NCBI GenBank assembly: GCA_017511605.1
Contig: JAFWJL010000012.1
Span: 1-50,208, forward strand
DNA length: 50,208 nucleotides
Reading direction: 5' to 3'
Origin: Bacilli bacterium
Lineage (GTDB): Bacteria > Bacillota_I > Bacilli_A > RF39 > UBA660
Shown piece after piece: positions 9,578-15,657 of the stretch. The first letter of the stretch is position 1. Each line of letters begins with the position of its first letter. Under the pieces are notes generated by a model. That model saw nothing but the letters and a program-made list of their open reading frames with translations. It ran no database searches and was not told where the DNA came from. A program made the position numbers and the translations under genes.

Positions 9578-10186
9578 ATGGCAAAGAATAATGAAACAAA
9601 AGCAAGAAAAATATGGAAAAAGATTATTAACATATTATTCACAATAATCATTATAATAATAGCTATTATCACAATAGATTATATAAGAGTAGCAAAGTTT
9701 GAATATACTCCATTATTTGCTATTAGGACTGAAACATTAAAAGATGGTGGCACAACAGAATACTATGGTTTAGGATATAAAGTAATAGATTATAATCAAA
9801 TACAAGGTAGACGTGATATAGAAATAGGTCTATGGAATATGAAACGTAATTCTGCTCCTATTGATATATCAGATATAGATTTAGCTATAGAATTTACTAA
9901 AGATGAAGAAAAAACATATAATAAGTATTATAAAAAATTCTTAAGAATCAAATCTACATTAAAAGAAATAAATGAAAAAACAAATACTATCACTTTAGGA
10001 TATAGTGATGAAGATGGTAAATACTCACTAGATATTATTTGTAAATTAGTACCTGAACAAACTAATATTTCTTCATTTGAAAAAGATAAAGAAATAACTA
10101 TTATTGGTACAGTAAAAAACTATAAAGGATCTACTAAAAAAGAAAATAAAAGACTATACATTAAAAACTGTATAGCCCAACAATAA
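9578..10186 (+). CDS. Membrane-anchored protein with extracytoplasmic OB-like domain
   Basis: 202 residues: a basic N-terminus, one very hydrophobic Ile-rich membrane helix (about 18-36), then an exported domain. The first half of that domain contains 'KDGGTTEYYGLGYKVIDYN', a pattern I have seen in other Firmicutes hypothetical proteins. The last 60 residues ('EKDKEITIIGTVKNY...RLYIKNCI') look like an OB-fold of the tRNA_anti-like type. No enzyme motif is seen. It has its own strong promoter and is followed by the toxin-antitoxin-like region. Function unknown. Confidence 0.72.
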   Translation: MAKNNETKARKIWKKIINILFTIIIIIIAIITIDYIRVAKFEYTPLFAIRTETLKDGGTTEYYGLGYKVIDYNQIQGRRDIEIGLWNMKRNSAPIDISDIDLAIEFTKDEEKTYNKYYKKFLRIKSTLKEINEKTNTITLGYSDEDGKYSLDIICKLVPEQTNISSFEKDKEITIIGTVKNYKGSTKKENKRLYIKNCIAQQ

Positions 10187-10188
10187 TA

Positions 10189-10217
10189 TTTACAAAAGTA
10201 AATAAATATAATACAAT
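10189..10217 (+). promoter_or_regulatory. Promoter of antisense RNA, unit 1
   Basis: TTTACA (10189-10194), 17 nt, TACAAT (10212-10217). It lies in a block of about 60 bp repeated exactly at 10524 in unit 2. Confidence 0.7.
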
Positions 10218-10240
10218 GAATATATGAAGAATATCTTCAT

Positions 10241-10284
10241 AAAATAAAAAAGAGAGGGCAGATAGTTTTCCTATGCTTCTCTCT
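10241..10284 (-). terminator. Candidate terminator of toxin mRNA, unit 1
   Basis: On the minus strand the hairpin formed by AGAGAG and CTCTCT (plus inner GC and ATAG/CTAT pairs) is followed by TTTTTTATTTT (complement of 10241-10251). The toxin mRNA would therefore run through the whole antisense RNA region before ending. Confidence 0.6.
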
Positions 10285-10293
10285 ATGGATTGG

Positions 10294-10323
10294 CATCTGA
10301 AACCTAGTTTCAGATGTTTTTTT
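10294..10323 (+). terminator. Terminator of antisense RNA, unit 1
   Basis: Perfect 10-bp stem (CATCTGAAAC / GTTTCAGATG), CTA loop and T7 tract. It ends the antisense RNA right at the toxin stop codon. Confidence 0.9.
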
Positions 10324-10324
10324 A

Positions 10325-10399
10325 TTATTTAACTAATAGTATAACTACAGTAAGTAATAAAAGAATTATAAGAAATAATAGCTTTTCGCGTTCTTTCAT
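10325..10399 (-). CDS. Small hydrophobic peptide, candidate type I toxin, unit 1
   Basis: 24 residues: MKEREKLLFLIILLLLTVVILLVK. A charged N-terminus (KEREK) is followed by a single membrane helix and a terminal Lys. A strong AGGAGGG ribosome site lies just upstream of the ATG. The stop codon falls 2 bp from the end of the convergent antisense RNA. The size, hydrophobicity and convergent arrangement match membrane-acting type I toxins (Fst, TxpA, BsrG type), but the sequence is not one I recognise. A paralogue (KREK plus a hydrophobic helix) is encoded 338 bp away. It could also be a harmless small membrane protein; toxicity is inferred. Confidence 0.65.
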   Translation of the reverse strand: MKEREKLLFLIILLLLTVVILLVK

Positions 10400-10453
10400 A
10401 ATAATCCCTCCTTTCATAACCGAACCTCCGATTAAAAAAAGAGAAACATCCTG

Positions 10454-10498
10454 CTACCCTCTACTATATTATTAGAAGAAAAAATAATTTCTTCCAAA
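10454..10498 (-). promoter_or_regulatory. Toxin promoter and leader start, unit 1 (45-bp exact repeat)
   Basis: This 45-bp block is identical to 10803-10847. On the minus strand it gives TTGGAA (10497-10492), a 17-nt spacer and TAATAA (10474-10469) as a candidate promoter, followed by the leader sequence AGAGGGTAG. Its exact conservation while the flanks differ shows it is functional. Confidence 0.55.
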
Positions 10499-10523
10499 GT
10501 TTTTGAAAATTTCTTTTTTTTAA

Positions 10524-10552
10524 TTTACAAAAGTAAATAAATATAATACAAT
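10524..10552 (+). promoter_or_regulatory. Promoter of antisense RNA, unit 2
   Basis: TTTACA (10524-10529), 17 nt, TACAAT (10547-10552): an exact copy of the unit 1 promoter 335 bp upstream. Confidence 0.7.
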
Positions 10553-10558
10553 GAATAT

Positions 10559-10663
10559 ATGAAGAATATCTTCATAAAATAAAAAGAGAGGATAGTCTGA
10601 TGCTCCAGACGCCTTTCCTTTCGGGTTGCGCATCTGAATAATCATTTTCAGATGCTTTTTTTT
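10559..10663 (+). ncRNA. Candidate antitoxin antisense RNA, unit 2 (about 105 nt)
   Basis: It has the same 5' hairpin as unit 1 (ATGAAGA / TCTTCAT). The middle differs and folds around GTCTG / CAGAC. The terminator is GCATCTGAA (10630-10638) / TTCAGATGC (10647-10655) plus T8. It converges on the second small hydrophobic peptide gene, whose stop codon lies within the T-tract. The two RNAs share promoter, 5' stem and terminator design but differ in the middle, where each would need to be specific for its own mRNA. Confidence 0.65.
10630..10663 (+). terminator. Terminator of antisense RNA, unit 2
   Basis: GCATCTGAA / TTCAGATGC, an 8-nt loop and a T8 tract overlapping the stop codon of the minus-strand peptide gene. 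Confidence 0.9.
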
Positions 10664-10739
10664 ATTTAAATAATAGTATTCCTATTAGAATAAATAGAAG
10701 AAGGATTATGAAAAAATAAGATTTCTCTCTTTTTGTCAT
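10662..10739 (-). CDS. Small hydrophobic peptide, candidate type I toxin, unit 2
   Basis: 25 residues: MTKREKSYFFIILLLFILIG then ILLFK. It has the same plan as unit 1: a short charged head with REK, a single membrane helix containing FxIILLL, and a C-terminal ILLxK. A perfect AAGGAGGTGA ribosome site precedes the ATG. The terminator of the convergent antisense RNA reaches the stop codon. The two peptides are clearly paralogous yet share only about half their residues, so both seem to be maintained by selection rather than being a fresh duplication. Confidence 0.65.
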   Translation of the reverse strand: MTKREKSYFFIILLLFILIGILLFK

Positions 10740-10802
10740 AAATTCACCTCCTTACCATTCAACCGAACCCACTGGCCTATTGAAAGGAAAAGCATCCTCA
10801 AA

Positions 10803-10847
10803 CTACCCTCTACTATATTATTAGAAGAAAAAATAATTTCTTCCAAA
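10803..10847 (-). promoter_or_regulatory. Toxin promoter and leader start, unit 2 (45-bp exact repeat)
   Basis: Identical to 10454-10498. Minus-strand TTGGAA (10846-10841), 17 nt, TAATAA (10823-10818), then AGAGGGTAG at the start of the leader, about 65-80 nt before the peptide start codon. Confidence 0.55.
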
Positions 10848-10889
10848 AAAATTGAAATTTTCTTTATTATTTTTTATAATGTTATTGTA

Positions 10890-10950
10890 AACTTTCACGT
10901 GCAGCAACTGAAAGTTGGTAAAAAAAATAAGTAATTATATATATACTTAT
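10890..10950 (+). promoter_or_regulatory. Inverted repeats and promoter upstream of the second XRE gene
   Basis: AACTTTCA (10890-10897) and TGAAAGTT (10909-10916) form one inverted repeat. ATAAGTA (10927-10933) and TACTTAT (10944-10950) form a second. A candidate promoter, TTGGTA (10915-10920), 17 nt, TATATA (10938-10943), overlaps both, as expected for an autoregulated repressor. Confidence 0.45.
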
Positions 10951-10972
10951 CTTACGAAAGGAGAAAAGTCTA

Positions 10973-11884
10973 ATGAAATTTGCAGACAATCTAAAAAAAA
11001 TAAGAAAGAGAAAAAACATATCACAAGAAGAGTTGGCTGAAAAAGTTGGAGTAAGTCGTCAATCTGTTTCTAAATGGGAAACAAGTGAAGCATACCCTGA
11101 AATGAATAATATACTTGAATTATGTAAGATATTTAAGTGTAATATTAATGATTTAGTAAATGATCAAATGGTTGACTTAGATTCATTAGACGAAGAAGTT
11201 AAGATGAGTATAGTTAAATTAAAAAAAGAAAAACAAAAACAAATGAAAGGTATAAGTAAAGTATTATCTTTAGTAGGTAAGATTACTTCTATTGTATTAA
11301 GAGTAGCACTTGGTTTCTTAGTATTAGCCATGATACTAGTACCATTTGGATTCCAATTTTTAGATATAAAAGATGGACATTTAACTACTAAAGATAAGAA
11401 AATTCAAATAGTAGAAGTAGGAAAAAGTACTGAAATTAGAATAGGAGATCACGTAGTAGCAGCTGATATGAAAGCAAAAGATATAAATACTATGGCCATG
11501 GCTATTGATCAATTTGGAGAAACTGGAGTAGTTATATTATTAGAACTTGGAATGATTTTCTTAGGAGCATTCATAATAGTATTAATAAAATCCCTAGAAC
11601 ATTTGGAATTATTATTTAAAAATATAAATGAAGGAGATACTCCATTTACTCTAGATAATGTAGACCATATTAAGAAGATGGCTTACTTAATGATTACTTG
11701 TATTATACTTTCTTCCATTGGACAAACTATTCTAAATATACCTCTTAGAGGACAAGTAAATTTAGAATTAAATATCCTAAATATAATAGAAATATTATTC
11801 TTATACTCAATGAGCATAGTCTTTGAATATGGACATGAAATCCAACTAGATTCTAAAGGCAAAATGTACGATGAAGAAAACTAA
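10973..11884 (+). CDS. XRE-family regulator with DUF2975-like membrane domain
   Basis: 303 residues. The N-terminal helix-turn-helix (about 1-62) has the pattern 'SQEELAEKVGVSRQSVSKWE'. A coiled linker leads to four hydrophobic segments (about 107-127, 185-207, 233-256 and 264-283), with a small soluble stretch after the first. The arrangement 'LFKNINEGDTPF' followed by further helices is typical of DUF2975-like membrane domains attached to XRE regulators in Firmicutes. It probably senses something at the membrane and represses its own promoter through the inverted repeats upstream. It lies next to the toxin-antitoxin-like units, but no direct link is shown. Confidence 0.85.
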   Translation: MKFADNLKKIRKRKNISQEELAEKVGVSRQSVSKWETSEAYPEMNNILELCKIFKCNINDLVNDQMVDLDSLDEEVKMSIVKLKKEKQKQMKGISKVLSLVGKITSIVLRVALGFLVLAMILVPFGFQFLDIKDGHLTTKDKKIQIVEVGKSTEIRIGDHVVAADMKAKDINTMAMAIDQFGETGVVILLELGMIFLGAFIIVLIKSLEHLELLFKNINEGDTPFTLDNVDHIKKMAYLMITCIILSSIGQTILNIPLRGQVNLELNILNIIEILFLYSMSIVFEYGHEIQLDSKGKMYDEEN

Positions 11885-11911
11885 AAAGAAGATTTAAATC
11901 TTCTTTTTTTT
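11885..11911 (+). terminator. Rho-independent terminator
   Basis: Near-perfect palindrome AAAGAAGATTT / AAATCTTCTTT directly after the stop codon, followed by Ts. Confidence 0.9.
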
Positions 11912-11912
11912 A

Positions 11913-11921
11913 TGCTATAAT
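11913..11921 (+). promoter_or_regulatory. Extended -10 promoter of gatCAB
   Basis: TGCTATAAT two bases after the T-tract of the preceding terminator, 28 nt before the gatC start codon. Confidence 0.65.
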
Positions 11922-11948
11922 AAATACGTTATAGGAAGGAGTGTTTCT

Positions 11949-12257
11949 ATGGAAGAAATACTATCAAAAGAAGAGGTATTACACGTAGCTGATTTAGCTA
12001 GAATTTCTTTAACTGAAGAAGAAATAAAAAAATACCAAGTAGAATTAAAAAAATTATTAGATGATGTAGAAAAAATTAATAATGTTAAAGGGTATGACGA
12101 TGATATCCTAATAGCTTGTTGGGAAAATAGAACAGAATTGCGTAAGGATATTGCTGGAGATATGTTAGATCCAAAAGAAGTAGTAAATAATGCACCTAGA
12201 CATAGTGGAAATTATATTGAAGTACCTGTAGTAATTAGTGAAGGAGAAGGTGCTTAA
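11949..12257 (+). CDS. gatC: Aspartyl/glutamyl-tRNA amidotransferase subunit C
   Basis: 102 residues, normal length for GatC. It clamps GatA and GatB together in the amidotransferase that converts misacylated Glu-tRNA-Gln (and Asp-tRNA-Asn) to the correct product. Family features are visible: 'EEVLHVADLARISLTEEEIKKY' at the N-terminus and 'RKDIAGDML' followed by 'NAPRHSGNYIEVPVVI' at the C-terminus. The ribosome site GGAAGGAG is good. First gene of gatCAB; gatA begins 1 bp after its stop. Confidence 0.96.
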   Translation: MEEILSKEEVLHVADLARISLTEEEIKKYQVELKKLLDDVEKINNVKGYDDDILIACWENRTELRKDIAGDMLDPKEVVNNAPRHSGNYIEVPVVISEGEGA

Positions 12258-12258
12258 T

Positions 12259-13713
12259 ATGTATTTGAATAAAAGTATTAAAGAAATTAATGAACTATTA
12301 AAAAATAAAACTATTAAGCCAATAGACTTAGTAGAAGAAGCCTTCCAAAATATAGAAAATAATAAAGAATTAAATGCCTACATCACTTTAAATAAAGAAG
12401 AAGCAATAGCTAAAGCAAAAGAATTAGAAGAAAAGGAAGTAGACAATCTTTTATTTGGTCTTCCTATCGCCGTAAAAGATAATATCATAACTAAAGGATT
12501 AAGAACTACATGTGCTTCTCATATATTAGATAATTTTATTCCAATATATAATGCTACAGTAGTAGAAAAAATAAATGAAAAAAATATGATCATAATAGGT
12601 AAAACTAATATGGATGAATTTGCTATGGGATCAAGCTCAAGAACTAGTTATTTTGGAGCTCCTAAAAATCCATGGAATAAAGAAAAAATATCCGGAGGAT
12701 CTAGTGGCGGTTCTGCTACAACAATAGCTGCAAGAGACCTACCATTTGCATTAGGATCTGACACAGGAGGAAGTATCAGACAACCTGCAGCATACACTGG
12801 TATTGTAGGTATGAAACCAACATATGGTAGAATATCAAGATTTGGACTAGTTGCCTTCGCTTCAAGCTTAGACCAAATAGGTCCAATGACTACTAATGTT
12901 TATAATAATGCATTACTTCTAAATGCTTTAGTAGGTAAAGATGAAAAAGATTTAACTTCTGTAAGAAAAGAAGAAGAAGACTTTACAAGACTAATAGGTG
13001 AAGATATAAAAGGTATGAAAATTGCTGTACCTAATTACTTCATGAGTGATATTGTTAATAATGAAATTATCAATAAAGTAAAAGAAACAATAGAAGTATT
13101 AAAATCTAATGGAGCAATAGTAGACTACGTAGATGTAGATTACTTAGAAAATGCAGTTACTCTATACCAAATTATAGCTATGGGAGAAGCTAGTTCTAAC
13201 TTAGCAAGATTTGATGGTATTAGATATGGTTATTCTTATGAAAATCCTGAAAACATAGAAGATGTTTATTTAAAGACAAGAGCTTTAGGATTCGGCGAAG
13301 AAGTAAAAAGAAGAATCATGGTAGGTAGTTACTTACTAAGTGGAGAAAATGCTAAGATTTATTATAATAAAGCACTAAGTATCAGAGATGATATGAGAAA
13401 AGCTTTAAAGAAAGTATTTGAATCATATGATTTAATCATAGGACCAACAACAACTACAACTGCATATAACTTAGATGATCCTATGGATGACCCTAGAAAA
13501 TCATTTATGGATGATGTATTAGTAATTCCAGTTAATATGGCGGGTCTTCCAGGACTTAACTTACCAATAGGCTTTGATAGTAATAAGATGCCAATAGGTA
13601 TGCAAATAATTGGTAATTCCTTTGAAGAAGCTAAGATTTATCAGTTAGCCTCTTACTTAGAAAAAGAATTAAATCTAAGTTTAAATCCTAATGGAGGTGA
13701 AGATAATGAGTAA
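12259..13713 (+). CDS. gatA: Glutamyl-tRNA(Gln) amidotransferase subunit A
   Basis: 484 residues of the amidase signature family. It hydrolyses glutamine and passes ammonia to GatB. The Ser-cisSer-Lys triad is visible: the Lys in 'AVKDNI', the Gly/Ser-rich signature 'SGGSSGGSATTIAA' and the nucleophile Ser in 'GSDTGGSIRQPA'. ATG 12259 is the likely start; an in-frame GTG at 12238 lies inside gatC and would add seven unconserved residues. AAGGAGAAGGTG within the end of gatC serves as its ribosome site, which points to translational coupling. Together with gatB this implies the organism makes Gln-tRNA by the indirect route. Confidence 0.97.
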   Translation: MYLNKSIKEINELLKNKTIKPIDLVEEAFQNIENNKELNAYITLNKEEAIAKAKELEEKEVDNLLFGLPIAVKDNIITKGLRTTCASHILDNFIPIYNATVVEKINEKNMIIIGKTNMDEFAMGSSSRTSYFGAPKNPWNKEKISGGSSGGSATTIAARDLPFALGSDTGGSIRQPAAYTGIVGMKPTYGRISRFGLVAFASSLDQIGPMTTNVYNNALLLNALVGKDEKDLTSVRKEEEDFTRLIGEDIKGMKIAVPNYFMSDIVNNEIINKVKETIEVLKSNGAIVDYVDVDYLENAVTLYQIIAMGEASSNLARFDGIRYGYSYENPENIEDVYLKTRALGFGEEVKRRIMVGSYLLSGENAKIYYNKALSIRDDMRKALKKVFESYDLIIGPTTTTTAYNLDDPMDDPRKSFMDDVLVIPVNMAGLPGLNLPIGFDSNKMPIGMQIIGNSFEEAKIYQLASYLEKELNLSLNPNGGEDNE

Positions 13714-15130
13714 TTATATTCCTACAATAGGTGTAGAAGTACACGTAGAATTAAAAACAAAAACAAAAATCTTTTCTAACTCTATTAATGGATATGGAGA
13801 AATGGCTAATTCTTTAACTAATGTAGTAGACTTAGCTTATCCAGGAACTTTACCTACATTAAATGAAGAAGTAATTAACTTAGGAATTAAGGCAGCTACT
13901 ATTCTTAATTGTAATATTAGAAGAGTAATGCACTTTGATAGAAAGAACTATTTCTATCCAGATATTTCTAAGAACTATCAAATTACTCAAAATGATACTC
14001 CAATAGGATATGATGGTTATGTTGAAATAACTAAATCAAATGGAGAAAAGAAAAAAGTATACATTGAAGAAATGCATATAGAAGAAGATACATGTAAGAG
14101 TGCTCATAGAGGAACAAAGACTCTTCTTGACTTTAATAGAGCAGGAGTACCTTTAATAGAAATAGTTACTAAACCATGTATGTCTGATGGAGAAGATGTT
14201 AAATTATATCTTGAAAAATTAAGAGAATTATTATCTTTTGGAGATATCTCAGATTGTAAGATTGAAGAAGGTTCAATGAGAGCTGATGTTAATGTATCTA
14301 TTCGTAAGAATGAATCTGATCCATTAGGTACTAAAGCAGAAATTAAAAATATAGGATCTATTTCTAATGCTAAATTAGGTGTTGAAAAAGAAATAGAAAG
14401 ACAAACTAAGATATATGAATCTGGAGAAACATTTAAACCACAAACAAGACGTTTTGATGACAAAATTAATGACACAGTATTAATGCGTGTTAAAGAAACA
14501 GGAAATGATTATAGATATTTCCCAGAACCAGATATCCCGTATGTAATACTTACAGATGAAATGATAGAAAAAGCTATCAAAACAATCCCAATGTTACCTG
14601 ATGAAAGAAGAGAAAGATATATATCTTTAGGTGTATCAGAAATTAATACTGAAAAATTAGTAGCTAATAGAAGCTTAAGTGATTACTTTAATACACTTCT
14701 AGATGAAAAGATTAATTTTCAAGTAGCTAGTAATCTTCTTTTAGGAGATATCTCAGGATACTTAAATAGAAATGAAAAGACTATTAATGATACAACTCTT
14801 ACTAAAGAAAGATTCATTGAATTAGTTAATTTAATAGATAATAATACTTTAACTAGTAAAAACTTAAAAGATATCCTAGATATAGTACTTGAAAGTGATA
14901 AAACAATTAAAGATATTATTAGTGAACAAGGTATTGAAAATATTACAGATGATTCTGAAATTAGAAACATTGTTAAAGAAATAATAAATAATAATCCAGA
15001 AAGTGTTAATGATTATAAAGCTGGACATGATAGAGCAATCAAGTTCTTAATGGGACAAGTAATGAAAGAAACAAAGGGTAAGGCTAATCCTAAAATGGCA
15101 ATGGATATTTTAGTTGAAGAATTAAATTAA
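13706..15130 (+). CDS. gatB: Aspartyl/glutamyl-tRNA amidotransferase subunit B
   Basis: 474 residues, normal for GatB. It binds misacylated tRNA, activates the Glu/Asp side chain with ATP and adds ammonia delivered from GatA. Signatures: 'IGVEVHVELKTKTKIFS', 'DRKNYFYPDISKNYQITQ', 'EDTCKSAHRG', 'DFNRAGVPLIEIVT' and 'YRYFPEPDIPY', then the helical and YqeY-like tail domain ending in 'KGKANPKMAMDILVEEL'. ATG 13706 follows GGAGGTGA directly and overlaps the gatA stop by 8 bp; an earlier in-frame ATG at 13691 would place that ribosome site inside the coding sequence. Confidence 0.97.
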   Translation: MSNYIPTIGVEVHVELKTKTKIFSNSINGYGEMANSLTNVVDLAYPGTLPTLNEEVINLGIKAATILNCNIRRVMHFDRKNYFYPDISKNYQITQNDTPIGYDGYVEITKSNGEKKKVYIEEMHIEEDTCKSAHRGTKTLLDFNRAGVPLIEIVTKPCMSDGEDVKLYLEKLRELLSFGDISDCKIEEGSMRADVNVSIRKNESDPLGTKAEIKNIGSISNAKLGVEKEIERQTKIYESGETFKPQTRRFDDKINDTVLMRVKETGNDYRYFPEPDIPYVILTDEMIEKAIKTIPMLPDERRERYISLGVSEINTEKLVANRSLSDYFNTLLDEKINFQVASNLLLGDISGYLNRNEKTINDTTLTKERFIELVNLIDNNTLTSKNLKDILDIVLESDKTIKDIISEQGIENITDDSEIRNIVKEIINNNPESVNDYKAGHDRAIKFLMGQVMKETKGKANPKMAMDILVEELN

Positions 15131-15189
15131 TCAATTGAAAAAGACAAGTACTTAGTGTATAATATTTAATATATTAGGATGTGATAATA

Positions 15190-15648
15190 ATGAAAGATAT
15201 TTTAAGATTTATAAAGAAGCATTCACATATTATCGTGATTGCATTAATCATTATATTCTTAGTAATTATAGGTATAATGGCAAAGAATTTCTTCTTTCCT
15301 AGTGATAATGAAGTATATTATGGAACTAGATTAGAAGGAATAGACAAAGTAAAAATAAGTGATAAGAAAAAAGAAGAATTCAAGGAATACTTTAAAGAAT
15401 CTTCTAAAAAAATCAATGTAAGACTTGCAGGAAGAATTATTTACTTTAATGTAACAGTTAATGATGATGTATCAGTAGATACTGCAAGAGAATTATCTAA
15501 TAAAACATTAGAAAAATTATCAGAAGATGAAAAAGCATATTATGATATTCAATTCATAATTAGTAATGATAAGGATAAAGATCATTTTCCAATTATAGGA
15601 TATAAACATCATACAAAAACTGCAATCTCATGGACTAAAAATAGATAG
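15190..15648 (+). CDS. Small single-pass membrane protein of unknown function
   Basis: 152 residues. One N-terminal membrane helix (about 13-35) is followed by a charged extracytoplasmic domain ('NEVYYGTRLEGIDKVKISDKKK', then 'RLAGRIIYFNVTVNDDVSVDTAREL'), which looks like a compact alpha/beta fold. I know similar proteins only as hypotheticals in Firmicutes. I start at ATG 15190 because AGGATGTGAT lies just upstream; GTG 15181 is part of that region. The GGDEF gene follows after 9 bp, suggesting the two are expressed together and may act in one sensory system. Confidence 0.72.
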   Translation: MKDILRFIKKHSHIIVIALIIIFLVIIGIMAKNFFFPSDNEVYYGTRLEGIDKVKISDKKKEEFKEYFKESSKKINVRLAGRIIYFNVTVNDDVSVDTARELSNKTLEKLSEDEKAYYDIQFIISNDKDKDHFPIIGYKHHTKTAISWTKNR

Positions 15649-15657
15649 GAGCATATT

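Larger units (their letters stand above)
10224..10323 (+). ncRNA. Candidate antitoxin antisense RNA, unit 1 (about 100 nt)
   Basis: The predicted transcript opens with a 5' hairpin ATGAAGA (10224-10230) / TCTTCAT (10234-10240). A second hairpin follows (AGAGAG at 10251-10256 with CTCTCT near 10279-10284), then a perfect 10-bp terminator, CATCTGAAAC (10294-10303) / GTTTCAGATG (10307-10316), with Ts to 10323. It contains no reading frame with a ribosome site. It converges with, and overlaps, the mRNA of the small hydrophobic peptide on the minus strand (10325-10399). The layout resembles RNAII of Fst/par and RatA of TxpA in type I toxin-antitoxin systems. Confidence 0.65.
10189..10847. repeat. 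Tandem duplicated toxin-antitoxin-like units
   Basis: Two units, 10189-10498 and 10524-10847, in the same order: plus-strand antisense RNA promoter (about 60 bp identical between units), RNA body, convergent minus-strand peptide gene, and minus-strand promoter (45 bp identical). The ends of each unit are conserved while the RNA bodies and peptides have diverged. This fills the 786 bp between the genes at 9578 and 10973, where no conventional gene is present. Confidence 0.75.

Noticed and set aside
10187..10972. CRISPR array or insertion sequence remnant
   Set aside because: There are only two repeat copies, with promoter and terminator structure, no spacers, no terminal inverted repeats and no transposase fragment.
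12238..12258. GTG start for gatA at 12238
   Set aside because: It would add seven residues not seen in GatA and would consume the ribosome site; ATG 12259 fits the family length.
14104..14475. Long open frame antisense to gatB
   Set aside because: It has no ribosome site or recognisable protein features and is explained by the AT-rich codon pattern of gatB on the other strand. Other antisense frames were rejected for the same reason.
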